From Desulfolinea sp050305405 (GTDB lineage: Bacteria; Chloroflexota; Anaerolineae; Anaerolineales; Villigracilaceae), in the NCBI GenBank assembly GCA_050305405.1, contig JBNLFG010000018.1:19840-83839 (forward strand): a DNA stretch of 64,000 nucleotides, in the 5' to 3' direction. Below are positions 55,992-64,000 of the stretch, one piece after another. Below the pieces are notes generated by a model. It was not told the DNA's origin, made no database searches, and worked only from the letters and a program-made list of their open reading frames with translations. How positions within the stretch are numbered: the first letter of the stretch is position 1; each line of letters begins with the position of its first letter. The translations under genes were made by a program, and so were the position numbers.

Positions 55992-58112
55992 ATGAATTTT
56001 TCTGAAGTTGCAAATTCCGGCTTTTTCTATTTAGCCCCCCTGCTTGTTTTCCTCCCCTTAACGGGCATGTTGATCAACATGATCTTCGGTGGAAAAATGA
56101 GCGAAAAAGCCGTTGGTACGGTAGCAAGCTTAGCGTCAGGGTCGGCGTTCGTCGTCTCTCTTTTGCTGGCATACTCGCTAAATGCCGCACACGGTGAATT
56201 ACATACCGTACCCTTTGCGGAGTGGATCCACATCGGCAAACTCCAACTTAATTGGACTTTTCGCATCGATTCACTCTCGACAGTGATGATGCTGGTTGTC
56301 TCCGGTGTCGGCACGCTCATCCACATTTACGCCATCGGCTACATGCACGAAGATGTGCGTTTCAAGGATGATGTCAAACGCTTCCGCCGTTTCTTTGTTT
56401 TCCTGAATCTCTTCATCGCCATGATGATGATCCTCGTCAGCGGCGATTCCTACCTGATGCTCTTCGTTGGTTGGGAAGGTGTGGGGCTGTGTTCCTTCCT
56501 GCTGATCGGCTTCTGGTACGACTTCGATACCCTCGGTCGCAAGAGCACTGCCAATGCGAATGCTGGTAAGAAAGCCTTCATCGCCAACCGTGTTGGGGAT
56601 TTCGGCTTCCTGCTCGCGATTTTCACCACCTTCTGGCATTTCGGTAGCCTCCAATTTGATGCCGTTTTTGACGCTGCCGCAGCGCACCCGGACCCGGTCG
56701 TGATCTCGGCAATTACCCTCTTCATGCTCATCGGCGTGACCGGTAAATCCGCCCAAGTCCCGCTCTATGTCTGGCTCCCGGACGCGATGGCTGGTCCCAC
56801 ACCGGTTTCCGCCCTCATCCATGCTGCAACAATGGTCACCGCTGGTGTCTACTTGGTTGTCCGCTCTGCGCCGCTTTACTCGGTTGTGCACAGCGCATCT
56901 TACATTGTCGCCATGATCGGTGCTGTGACAGCGCTCTTCGCCGCCACCATAGCGGTTGGGCAATACGACATCAAGAAAGTGCTCGCCTACTCCACCATCA
57001 GCCAACTTGGTTTCATGGTCGCGGCAGTTGGTATGGGCGCTTATGTTGCAGGTATATTCCACCTTGCTACCCACGCTTTCTTCAAAGCGTTACTCTTCCT
57101 TTCGGCTGGCTCGGTTATCTTGGGCATGGAACGTGGACATCATCATCTTGCCCACGGACATGGCGACCATGACGACGCTGACGCCCATCACGAGGAAGAA
57201 GAAATCTTCGATCCTGGCGATATGCGCAATATGGGCAACCTCCGCAAGCAGATGCCGGTCACTTTCTGGCTCTACATGGCGGGCACGCTCGCTCTTGCAG
57301 GCATCTTCCCCTTCGCTGGTTTCTGGTCGAAGGACGAAATCCTGCTGGATGCCAAACTTCATGCTGAACATTTTCCCGGTGTTTACTGGCTGCTTTCCAT
57401 CGCTGCCTTCCTGACTGCCTTCTACATGGGACGCCAAATTTGGATGGTCTTCTTCGGCAAGGAACGCACTGAAGTTGCTGCTCACGCTGAAGAAAGCCCC
57501 AAAGTAATGACTGTCCCGCTGATGGTCTTAGCCGCCCTCGCCATTTTCGGTGGCGCGCTCAACCTGCCTTTTGAAGGCTTCCACAACCTCGGACACTGGC
57601 TTGGTCATACCATCGGTGAAGTCGAAGGTTTACCGCTTGATCTTGGCGTTGCAGGCATCTCTACCGTCCTTGCTCTGTTGGCGATCTTCATCTCCTGGCT
57701 GATCTACGGCAAGAACCCGATCAAAGAAGGTCAAATCGATCCGCTCAAAAAGCCGCTCGGTTTCCTCTTTACAGGCATGGAAAACAAATGGTTTGTTGAT
57801 GAAGGCTACAAAGCCCTTGTCCTCGATCCCTTCCAAAAACTGGCGAAATTCCTTTCCATCGATCTCGACTGGAATTTCTGGCACGATTGGTTCCATGAAA
57901 GCGTTATCTTTGCCGGTTTCAAATGGCTGGCTCATTTCATGTCCGAACCCGTCGATATGGGCATCATCAATGCCATCGCCGATGGGCTGGCAAACTGGAC
58001 GAAGCGTTCATCTGAAGGCTTACGTCGCTTACAAAATGGTTTTGTGCGCAGTTATGCTCTTTCCGTTCTTTTGGGCGTAGTTGCAATTTTAGGATATCTT
58101 CTCTTCAAGTAA
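55992..58112 (+). CDS. nuoL: NADH-quinone oxidoreductase subunit L
   Basis: A 706-residue antiporter-like subunit at the tip of the membrane arm, with the long lateral helix at its C-terminus. FVGWEGVGLCSFLLIG (about 157-172) contains the key Glu, GKSAQVPLYVWLPDAMAGPTP and LIHAATMVTAGVYL the Lys/His relay. An unusual His/Asp/Glu-rich insertion lies at about 378-407 (GHHHLAHGHGDHDDADAHHE) in the loop before DMRNMGNLRKQMP. Confidence 0.96.
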   Translation: MNFSEVANSGFFYLAPLLVFLPLTGMLINMIFGGKMSEKAVGTVASLASGSAFVVSLLLAYSLNAAHGELHTVPFAEWIHIGKLQLNWTFRIDSLSTVMMLVVSGVGTLIHIYAIGYMHEDVRFKDDVKRFRRFFVFLNLFIAMMMILVSGDSYLMLFVGWEGVGLCSFLLIGFWYDFDTLGRKSTANANAGKKAFIANRVGDFGFLLAIFTTFWHFGSLQFDAVFDAAAAHPDPVVISAITLFMLIGVTGKSAQVPLYVWLPDAMAGPTPVSALIHAATMVTAGVYLVVRSAPLYSVVHSASYIVAMIGAVTALFAATIAVGQYDIKKVLAYSTISQLGFMVAAVGMGAYVAGIFHLATHAFFKALLFLSAGSVILGMERGHHHLAHGHGDHDDADAHHEEEEIFDPGDMRNMGNLRKQMPVTFWLYMAGTLALAGIFPFAGFWSKDEILLDAKLHAEHFPGVYWLLSIAAFLTAFYMGRQIWMVFFGKERTEVAAHAEESPKVMTVPLMVLAALAIFGGALNLPFEGFHNLGHWLGHTIGEVEGLPLDLGVAGISTVLALLAIFISWLIYGKNPIKEGQIDPLKKPLGFLFTGMENKWFVDEGYKALVLDPFQKLAKFLSIDLDWNFWHDWFHESVIFAGFKWLAHFMSEPVDMGIINAIADGLANWTKRSSEGLRRLQNGFVRSYALSVLLGVVAILGYLLFK

Positions 58113-58136
58113 GAGAATAAAAAACGAGGACAGACT

Positions 58137-59654
58137 ATGGACTTTGTGCTGCATCCCCTTAATTTGGTCACTTTCTTCCCGCTCGTTGGCGTACTGGTTC
58201 TTTTCTTCATCAACGCTGAAAAGAAAGTCGTCATCCGCTGGGTATCACTCCTGACATCTTTAGTGACTTTTGGACTTTCCCTCTGGCTTCTGAGCCAATT
58301 CAACGCAGAAAACCCTGCTTTGCAGATGGTCATCAACCTGCCGTGGATCCAGGTCGCTGGATGGAATATCTCCTACTACATGGGCGTCGATGGATTGAGT
58401 ATCCTGCTCATCCTCCTGACCACCTTCCTGACCCCGATCGCCCTCCTTTCAACCTGGTCGGCAATCGAGGATCGTGAAAAAGACTTCAACATCTTCTTCC
58501 TCATGCTCGAAGTTGGCATGCTCGGCGTTTTCATGGCGCAGGATTTATTCCTCTTCTACGTTTTCTGGGAATTCACCCTCGTCCCGATGTACTTCCTGAT
58601 CGGTATCTGGGGTGGTCCACAGCGTATTTACGCTTCGATCAAATTCTTCCTCTACACCATGGCAGGTTCCCTCCTGATGCTGCTCGCCATCCTGTGGCTT
58701 GGCATTAATCAGGGTACCTTCGCTGTTCCTGACCTGATTGCTATGGGTGGCATCCCGGCTAATATCCAGACCTGGCTCTTCCTTGCCTTTGCGATTGCCT
58801 TCGCCATCAAGGTGCCGATGTGGCCGCTGCACTCCTGGTTGCCGGATGCTCATGTTCAGGCACCCACTGCGGGTTCGGTCATTCTAGCCGGTGTACTGTT
58901 GAAGATGGGCACCTATGGTTTTGTGCGCTTCAACCTGCCCCTCTTCCCTGAAGCAGCGATTAAATTCGCCCCTATGATGGCAGGTCTCGCCGTCGTTGGT
59001 ATCATCTACGGCGCGATCGTTTCCTACTATCAGAAGGACATCAAGAAACTGGTTGCTTATTCATCCATCAGCCACCTTGGTTTTGTGATGCTCGGTCTCT
59101 TTGCCCTCAATTCGCAGGGTATTCAGGGCGGCATCCTCCAGATGATTAACCACGGTCTTAGCACTGGCGCGTTGTTCCTTTTGGTTGGTATGGTCTACGA
59201 ACAGACCCACACCCGTGATTTTGAAGTCTATGGCGGTTTGTGGAAGGTCATGCCGGTTTACGGTACGATCATGCTGGTCGTGACGCTCTCCTCGATGGGC
59301 TTGCCTGGTCTCAATGGCTTTGTCGGCGAATTCACCATTTTGCTTGGTGCCTTCGGCTCTGAAGCGATCGGCTCCCCGTGGTACGCGGGTCTCTCCGCGA
59401 TTGGCGTCATCTTGGCTGCGATCTATATGCTCTACATGTACCAGAAAATCTTCCTTGGCCCCGAAGGCTCAATCGTTGAAACCGTCAAAGAGCATGGACA
59501 CGCCCTGCGTGACCTCAGCGTTCGTGAGATCATCACCGTTGCTCCGCTCTTGGTTTTCATCTTCTGGATCGGTCTCTACCCGAAACCTTTCTTCGCCTTG
59601 ATCGCACCAGCCGTGGATAACCTCGTCACCATTTTGCAAACGGCAATGCACTAA
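58137..59654 (+). CDS. nuoM: NADH-quinone oxidoreductase subunit M
   Basis: A 505-residue antiporter-like proton-pumping subunit with about 14 helices. FYVFWEFTLVPMYFLIG (about 140-156) holds the essential Glu, FAIKVPMWPLHSWLPDAHVQAPT the Lys and the following loop, and KDIKKLVAYSSISHLGFV the second Lys region. Follows nuoL by 24 nt. Confidence 0.97.
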   Translation: MDFVLHPLNLVTFFPLVGVLVLFFINAEKKVVIRWVSLLTSLVTFGLSLWLLSQFNAENPALQMVINLPWIQVAGWNISYYMGVDGLSILLILLTTFLTPIALLSTWSAIEDREKDFNIFFLMLEVGMLGVFMAQDLFLFYVFWEFTLVPMYFLIGIWGGPQRIYASIKFFLYTMAGSLLMLLAILWLGINQGTFAVPDLIAMGGIPANIQTWLFLAFAIAFAIKVPMWPLHSWLPDAHVQAPTAGSVILAGVLLKMGTYGFVRFNLPLFPEAAIKFAPMMAGLAVVGIIYGAIVSYYQKDIKKLVAYSSISHLGFVMLGLFALNSQGIQGGILQMINHGLSTGALFLLVGMVYEQTHTRDFEVYGGLWKVMPVYGTIMLVVTLSSMGLPGLNGFVGEFTILLGAFGSEAIGSPWYAGLSAIGVILAAIYMLYMYQKIFLGPEGSIVETVKEHGHALRDLSVREIITVAPLLVFIFWIGLYPKPFFALIAPAVDNLVTILQTAMH

Positions 59655-59714
59655 ACTGTATCCCCATGTTTGAGCGATGAGCATTCTTCGCTCAAGCGTA
59701 GGAGAGAATAATTT

Positions 59715-61166
59715 ATGACCCAAGCCGATTTATACACACTTTTACCCATCATTGTGCTAACCGTCTGGGCGCTTATCTTGCTCGTGGTGGATCTTTTTAT
59801 CCCCAGCGATCGCAAGGGCTGGACAGCGCTCTTAGCCGCTGCCGGGTTAGCGTTGACCATCGGGTTTGCGCTCTCCCAAAACGGGCAGCAGAGCTATGGC
59901 TTCAATGGAATGGTTGTCCTTGATGGCTTTTCGACCTTTGTCAGCATCTTACTGCTTTTCTCGGGCTTGATGGGAATTTCCTTAGCCTATAACTACCTTA
60001 AGCGCATGGGCATCGAACGTGGTGAATACTATTCCCTGATGCTCTTCAGTATTGTCGGAATGATGTTGATGGCGCAGGCATCTGATCTGATTGTTGTCTT
60101 CATTGCCCTCGAATTGCTCTCCATCCCGCTCTACGTTTTGGCAGCTTTCGCCCATCCCCAACACAACTCCGGCGAAGCAGGCCTTAAATACTTCCTGCTC
60201 GGCGCGTTCTCAGGCGGTTTTGTTGTTTACGGTATCGCCCTTGTCTTTGGTGCGACCCAGAGCACTGCTCTGACTGGTATTACAACTGCTGCATTGACAG
60301 GCGTTGCCAACGTCCCACTCATGCTGGCTGGTTCTGCTTTGATCTTAGTCGGCTTCGCCTTCAAGGTCGCCGCAGTTCCTTTCCACATGTGGACGCCCGA
60401 CGTCTATCAGGGTGCTCCGACGCCTGTTACCGCTTTCATGGCGGCTGGCGCGAAGATCGCTGGTTTCGCTGCTTTGATGCGTGTCTTCTCGACTGCTTTC
60501 CCGATCCTTGCCGCTGATTTGGCTCCTGTCCTCGCTGTTTTGGCAGCCCTGACGATGATTGTAGGGAATGTCACCGCTGTCTCACAGACCAACATCAAGC
60601 GTATGCTGGCATACTCCAGCATTGCGCACGCTGGTTACATTCTGATGGCTTTCGTCGCCTTTGGTAATGACAAAATTGCTCCCGAAGCAGTCGCAGCAGG
60701 TATCTTCTATCTCGTTGCTTATGCCATCACCAATTTCGGTTCTTGGGGTATCGTGATTGCCCTCGAAGATGCTGAAGGCAAGGGCCTTGAACTTGAAGAC
60801 TATGCTGGTTTAGGCAAGTCCAATCCCCTCATGGCTGCCGCGATGACGGTCTTCATGCTTTCGTTGATCGGTCTTCCGCCCACGCTTGGTTTGGTAGGTA
60901 AACTCTACCTCTTCCGTGCAGTTGTTGCTGTTGATATGTACTGGCTGGCGATTATCGGTGTGCTGACGTCTCTTATCTCTGCGTTTTACTATCTGCGCGT
61001 TGTCGTTATCATGTACATGCGCGAAGGTGAACCGAAGGCTAACTCCGAATCCTGGCTCAATTTCACTTGGGTCTTCATGGCTGCTCTCACAGTTATCCTC
61101 AGCATTATTCCCGGCCCGCTCTTTGATTGGGCTTCTAGCGCGGTAATGGTCTTGCTCACTTTTTAG
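59715..61166 (+). CDS. nuoN: NADH-quinone oxidoreductase subunit N
   Basis: A 483-residue antiporter-like subunit. VVFIALELLSIPLYVLAAF (about 128-146) carries the Glu, FKVAAVPFHMWTPDVYQGAPTPV the Lys and the conserved loop, and TNIKRMLAYSSIAHAGYILM the second Lys. AGGAGAG precedes the ATG. Last gene of the operon, followed by a strong terminator. Confidence 0.97.
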   Translation: MTQADLYTLLPIIVLTVWALILLVVDLFIPSDRKGWTALLAAAGLALTIGFALSQNGQQSYGFNGMVVLDGFSTFVSILLLFSGLMGISLAYNYLKRMGIERGEYYSLMLFSIVGMMLMAQASDLIVVFIALELLSIPLYVLAAFAHPQHNSGEAGLKYFLLGAFSGGFVVYGIALVFGATQSTALTGITTAALTGVANVPLMLAGSALILVGFAFKVAAVPFHMWTPDVYQGAPTPVTAFMAAGAKIAGFAALMRVFSTAFPILAADLAPVLAVLAALTMIVGNVTAVSQTNIKRMLAYSSIAHAGYILMAFVAFGNDKIAPEAVAAGIFYLVAYAITNFGSWGIVIALEDAEGKGLELEDYAGLGKSNPLMAAAMTVFMLSLIGLPPTLGLVGKLYLFRAVVAVDMYWLAIIGVLTSLISAFYYLRVVVIMYMREGEPKANSESWLNFTWVFMAALTVILSIIPGPLFDWASSAVMVLLTF

Positions 61167-61188
61167 CAATACAATAAACACGATCTAT

Positions 61189-61226
61189 AAAATCTCCCGT
61201 TGAGATGTTCTCAACGGGAGATTTTT
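61189..61226 (+). terminator. Rho-independent terminator of the nuo operon
   Basis: AAAATCTCCCGTTGAGA, a 3-nt loop and TCTCAACGGGAGATTTTT: a perfect long stem with a T-run, 22 nt after nuoN. Confidence 0.96.
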
Positions 61227-61261
61227 CTTTTCTTGGTTCAATATAGGCATTTGGTCATGTG

Positions 61262-61289
61262 TTGTTTTTAAAAGCGCTCATGCTATACT
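61262..61289 (+). promoter_or_regulatory. Promoter of the SH3/CARDB lipoprotein gene
   Basis: TTGTTT (61262-61267), 16 nt, then TGC-TATACT (-10 at 61284-61289), an extended -10. The ATG at 61321 follows with GGAAGG upstream. Confidence 0.65.
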
Positions 61290-61320
61290 GAATAAGAGTT
61301 TTTGTGGGGAAGGTTTCAGT

Positions 61321-62184
61321 ATGGATAATAAGGGCGAGGCTCTGATGAAGAAGCGTATTCTTTTATTCTTTTGGCTTAGTATTTTGTTTGTCATTACCTT
61401 GGCGTGCACACTACCAACCGCCATACCTACCTCCACGCCCGTAATCGACATTAATGCAACATTTACATCCATTGCATTATCGCAATTTGCGCTCCAAACC
61501 CCGTCTACGCCGATTCTGCCTTCAGCGATTTTGCCTCCTACACAGGTGGCCACGTTACCGACATCCGTCCCTGTTGTTACGGTCAGTGTTGATACGAATT
61601 GCCGTACCGGGCCAGGCGCTAGCTTTGATTATTTGAGCGCGTTATTAGTAGGCGAACAAGCAGAAGTCGTAGGAAGATATACATCCGCCAATCCTGGGTA
61701 TTGGATCATAAAAAAGGACACGGTCACATGCTGGTTGTGGGGGAAGTATGCGACTGTGGAAGGCGACACTAATGGCCTCCCAGAAATTATGCCGCCACCA
61801 CCCCCAACTCCCTCCCCAACAGCTTCGCCATCGCCAACTGCAATATTCACACAAACAGCATCGCCTGTTCCTCAACCACCAGGAGACTTGGTGTTGATCG
61901 AATTCTTTCAATTGACGAATCACAACATTGCCGTCCGTGTAGGGGTAGACCCGGTCGGGAGTTTGAGCGGTAACTATGTTTATACGGTCTGGGCGGATGG
62001 GAGCAAAGTAAAAGAAGCAACCTGCGCAATCCCGACAGGCTCAGCACTTTGTGATACGGGGTACCCTGTTAGCGGAACGCAGGTCATCGAGGTTGTGATC
62101 GATACAAATAACCTTATTTGGGAAACAAGCGAGTCAAATAACATCATGTTTTTAACCTGCGCGCCTGACTGGACATGTAAATAA
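61321..62184 (+). CDS. Lipoprotein with SH3-like and CARDB-like domains
   Basis: A 287-residue exported protein. The signal ends in lipobox ITLAC, after which comes a Thr/Pro linker. An SH3-type domain follows (VSVDTNCRTGPGASFDYLSALLVGEQAEVVGR is cut here to its ends: VSVDTNCRTGP and EQAEVVGRY), then a second Pro/Thr/Ser linker and a CARDB-like beta domain (VLIEFFQLTNHNIAVRV, EVVIDTNNLIWETSESNN). It probably binds wall or surface components. The start may also be ATG at 61345, which begins the signal peptide with MKKR; GGAAGG favours 61321. Confidence 0.82.
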   Translation: MDNKGEALMKKRILLFFWLSILFVITLACTLPTAIPTSTPVIDINATFTSIALSQFALQTPSTPILPSAILPPTQVATLPTSVPVVTVSVDTNCRTGPGASFDYLSALLVGEQAEVVGRYTSANPGYWIIKKDTVTCWLWGKYATVEGDTNGLPEIMPPPPPTPSPTASPSPTAIFTQTASPVPQPPGDLVLIEFFQLTNHNIAVRVGVDPVGSLSGNYVYTVWADGSKVKEATCAIPTGSALCDTGYPVSGTQVIEVVIDTNNLIWETSESNNIMFLTCAPDWTCK

Positions 62185-62206
62185 CCAAGTAAATTTTTCT
62201 TGATTG

Positions 62207-62243
62207 AAAAGGTGCGGTGGCCTGAGAAGTTGCCGCACTTTTT
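62207..62243 (+). terminator. Rho-independent terminator
   Basis: AAAAGGTGCGG and CCGCACTTTTT form an 8-bp GC-rich stem around a larger loop, ending in a T-run, just after the lipoprotein gene. Confidence 0.85.
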
Positions 62244-62261
62244 CTGTTAGAATTGTCCACT

Positions 62262-62918
62262 ATGACAAAAATAGAAGCCCTGATCTTTGATTTTGACGGT
62301 CTGATCCTAGACACTGAAACCCCTGAATTTAACGTTTTGAGCGAAATCTACGCAGAATATGATGTGGAACTCTCCATCGAAAAATGGGGACAAATTATTG
62401 GTGGGAGCGGCGCTACGGAATTTGATCCCGTTTCCGATTTGGAAGATATGCTCGGTGAGAACATCCCCCGTCAAACCGTGCTGGACAGGTGGCGTGCCGA
62501 AGCCGATGCACGCATTGCCGCCAACCCCGTCCTCCCCGGCGTGATCGATCTCCTCGACACAGCCGCCCAACGCGGGCTAAAGCTCGCAGTTGCCTCCAGC
62601 TCACCCCACGCATGGGTGGATACGCATCTCGCCCGCCTCGGGCTTTTCGAGCGCTTCGAGCATATCACTTGCTCGGACGATGTAACCCTCACCAAGCCCT
62701 CGCCGGAACTCTTCTTGTTGGCACTAAGCAAGTTGAACGTCCGCGCGGATCGGGCAATCATCTTTGAAGATTCGCCGAATGGCGTCAAAGCGGCAACAGC
62801 AGCGGGCGTCCCCGTTGTGGCAGTTCCTAATCCAATTACCTCACAACTGAGTTTTTCCGGTGAGAGTCTGCGCTTGAATTCGTTGGCTCAATTTTCGTTG
62901 ACAAAGTGGATGGTGTAG
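62262..62918 (+). CDS. HAD-family phosphatase (beta-phosphoglucomutase/PGP-like)
   Basis: A 218-residue HAD hydrolase. The nucleophile motif DFDGLILDTE (10-19) has Asp10 and Asp12, ASSSP is motif II, TKPSPELF carries the motif III Lys, and FEDSPNGVKAA is motif IV. The cap is the small helical type after motif I. Substrate is a sugar phosphate or phosphoglycolate, not decidable. ATG at 62262 is preferred over an upstream TTG; TAGAAT at 62248-62253 ends 8 nt before it and no ribosome site exists, so the message may be leaderless. Confidence 0.88.
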   Translation: MTKIEALIFDFDGLILDTETPEFNVLSEIYAEYDVELSIEKWGQIIGGSGATEFDPVSDLEDMLGENIPRQTVLDRWRAEADARIAANPVLPGVIDLLDTAAQRGLKLAVASSSPHAWVDTHLARLGLFERFEHITCSDDVTLTKPSPELFLLALSKLNVRADRAIIFEDSPNGVKAATAAGVPVVAVPNPITSQLSFSGESLRLNSLAQFSLTKWMV

Positions 62919-62926
62919 AATAGGAT
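62898..62926 (+). promoter_or_regulatory. Promoter of the desaturase gene
   Basis: TTGACA (62898-62903), a 17-nt spacer and TAGGAT (62921-62926). The -35 lies inside the end of the HAD gene. AAGGAG precedes the ATG at 62952. Confidence 0.65.
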
Positions 62927-62951
62927 AGACGCAAATTTAAGGAGAAAACTT

Positions 62952-63965
62952 ATGAATATCAACCATTTTGATGGGGTGGATTGGCGTAAGATTATCAAGA
63001 AATATCAACCTGAAGCCGGGCGTAGCATTTGGCAGCTTGTGAACACGCTTGTGCCCTATATCGGGCTATATGCGCTTATGTTTTGGAGCGTGGGCGTTTC
63101 GTACTGGCTGACTTTGCTCTTGGCAATTCCCACGGCGGGATTTATGGTGCGCACTTTCATTATCTTTCACGATTGCGGGCATGGCTCATTTTTCAAATCA
63201 CGCCGTGCCAATTTGATCGTGGGCATCTTTACCGGGATTTTAACCTTCACTCCCTGGCAGCTTTGGTGGCATGAACATAATATCCACCATGCTAACGCTG
63301 GGAACCTGGACAAGCGCGGCATTGGCGATGTGGATACATGGACCGTTGAAGAGTATCTCGCTGCCCCCTTCTGGAAAAAAGCTTGGTACCGCTTCATGCG
63401 CCATCCATTGATGATGTTTTCTGTTGGCGCTGTGGTTCTTTTTACCATTGTCAAGCGCATTCCGCTGCCTTCACACGGCAAAAAAGAAAAAGCCAGCATC
63501 TGGTGGACGAATATTGCCTTGGCAGCGATCATTTCTGTCTTGATTTGGTTGGTGGGCTGGAAAACCTACCTGCTCGTACAACTTCCCGTGTTGCTCTTTG
63601 GCACATCAGCAGGTGTCTGGATGTTCTACGTCCAGCATAATTACGATGGCGTTTACTGGGAACGCGAGGAACAGTGGGATTTCTACAAAGCAGCGATGAA
63701 GGGCAGTTCTTTTTATGAGCTTCCTGGCATTTTGCAGTGGTTCACTGGCAATATTGGCTACCACCATGTTCATCATTTGGGTTCTCGCATTCCCAACTAT
63801 AAATTGCAGCAATGCTTTGAAGAAAACCCCCTCTTTCATGTCAAACCGCTTAATATTTGGAGCAGCCTAAAAACGCTGCGCCTGCGCCTTTGGGACGAAG
63901 CCAATCAGAAAATGGTTGGTTGGGAAGCCCTGAAGCAGTATCGTAATAAGAGTGAAACAGCCTAA
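62952..63965 (+). CDS. Membrane fatty-acid desaturase
   Basis: A 337-residue di-iron desaturase acting on membrane lipid or acyl chains. The three His boxes are HDCGHGS (73-79), HEHNIHH (107-113) and the last around YHHVHHL (about 269-275). Four helices lie around them. The pattern is that of the delta-12/omega-type desaturase superfamily; the position of the double bond cannot be read. Oxygen use is implied. Strong ribosome site AAGGAG. Confidence 0.9.
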   Translation: MNINHFDGVDWRKIIKKYQPEAGRSIWQLVNTLVPYIGLYALMFWSVGVSYWLTLLLAIPTAGFMVRTFIIFHDCGHGSFFKSRRANLIVGIFTGILTFTPWQLWWHEHNIHHANAGNLDKRGIGDVDTWTVEEYLAAPFWKKAWYRFMRHPLMMFSVGAVVLFTIVKRIPLPSHGKKEKASIWWTNIALAAIISVLIWLVGWKTYLLVQLPVLLFGTSAGVWMFYVQHNYDGVYWEREEQWDFYKAAMKGSSFYELPGILQWFTGNIGYHHVHHLGSRIPNYKLQQCFEENPLFHVKPLNIWSSLKTLRLRLWDEANQKMVGWEALKQYRNKSETA

Positions 63966-63968
63966 ATC

Positions 63969-64000
63969 AAAAACTCCGCTGAAATTTCAGCGGAGTTTTT
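63969..64000 (+). terminator. Rho-independent terminator after the desaturase gene
   Basis: AAAAACTCCGCTGAAA and TTTCAGCGGAGTTTTT form a perfect 16-bp inverted repeat with A and T flanks, at the end of the window. Confidence 0.93.

Overview
The window reads as chromosomal DNA of a free-living bacterium, most likely Chloroflexota, class Anaerolineae. That assignment is inference from gene content and style: Thr/Pro-rich linkers on secreted proteins and lipoproteins, arrays of L,D-transpeptidases, many GT-C-type membrane glycosyltransferases, a full 14-gene complex I operon, and short imperfect-palindrome repeats between genes. No rRNA, tRNA, CRISPR array, prophage or insertion sequence was recognised. 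Layout: 66-3391 holds an A+T-rich membrane glycosyltransferase-like gene, an enoyl-CoA hydratase-family gene and two small proteins. 3409-12477 is a minus-strand run read from pyrC down to pyrD that carries five steps of de novo UMP synthesis (pyrC, pyrB, pyrF, pyrE, pyrD) interleaved with a hydrolase, a Nif3/CutA-like protein, a Nudix hydrolase and small membrane or unknown proteins. It starts at a strong promoter (12610-12637) followed by a leader with an intrinsic-terminator hairpin just before pyrC, which looks like a transcription attenuator. carA/carB are not here. 12643-20465 holds a CAP-domain lipoprotein, isocitrate dehydrogenase, a lipoprotein, an EamA transporter, a YihY-type membrane protein, an acyltransferase, a sulfotransferase, an AMMECR1 protein and a flavin reductase. 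20775-26366 is a cell-wall cluster: an N-acetylmuramoyl-L-alanine amidase and four L,D-transpeptidases in two architectures (cytosolic helical repeats plus membrane anchor plus Thr/Pro stalk; or Tat-exported), with a small three-helix membrane protein between the last two. 26463-41936 is a glycan/envelope region: GDP-mannose 4,6-dehydratase, GT2 and GT4 glycosyltransferases, two flippase-like proteins and five large multi-pass GT-C-like proteins. A pair consisting of a flippase-like gene and a large membrane gene occurs twice (33179-36065 and 37186-40322), and the two large proteins are clearly paralogous. 42037-46921 carries radC, a small membrane-protein gene bracketed by a direct repeat of the radC 3' end, a nested inverted repeat, then dnaG and the primary sigma factor gene. 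A structured RNA candidate and terminator follow the sigma gene. 47200-61166 is nuoA to nuoN in canonical order, encoding NADH:quinone oxidoreductase, closed by a strong terminator. 61321-63965 has an SH3/CARDB lipoprotein, a HAD phosphatase and a membrane fatty-acid desaturase. Most unusual points: the pyrC leader, the radC 3'-end duplication around a small gene that has a relative inside the transpeptidase cluster, the duplicated flippase/GT-C module with a shared GGGxxLHNMD motif, a 28-bp palindrome inserted in frame into pyrF, CTTC/AACC-rich leader repeats directly before three start codons, the RNA candidate after rpoD, and several genes whose -10 box lies only 6-8 nt before the start codon.
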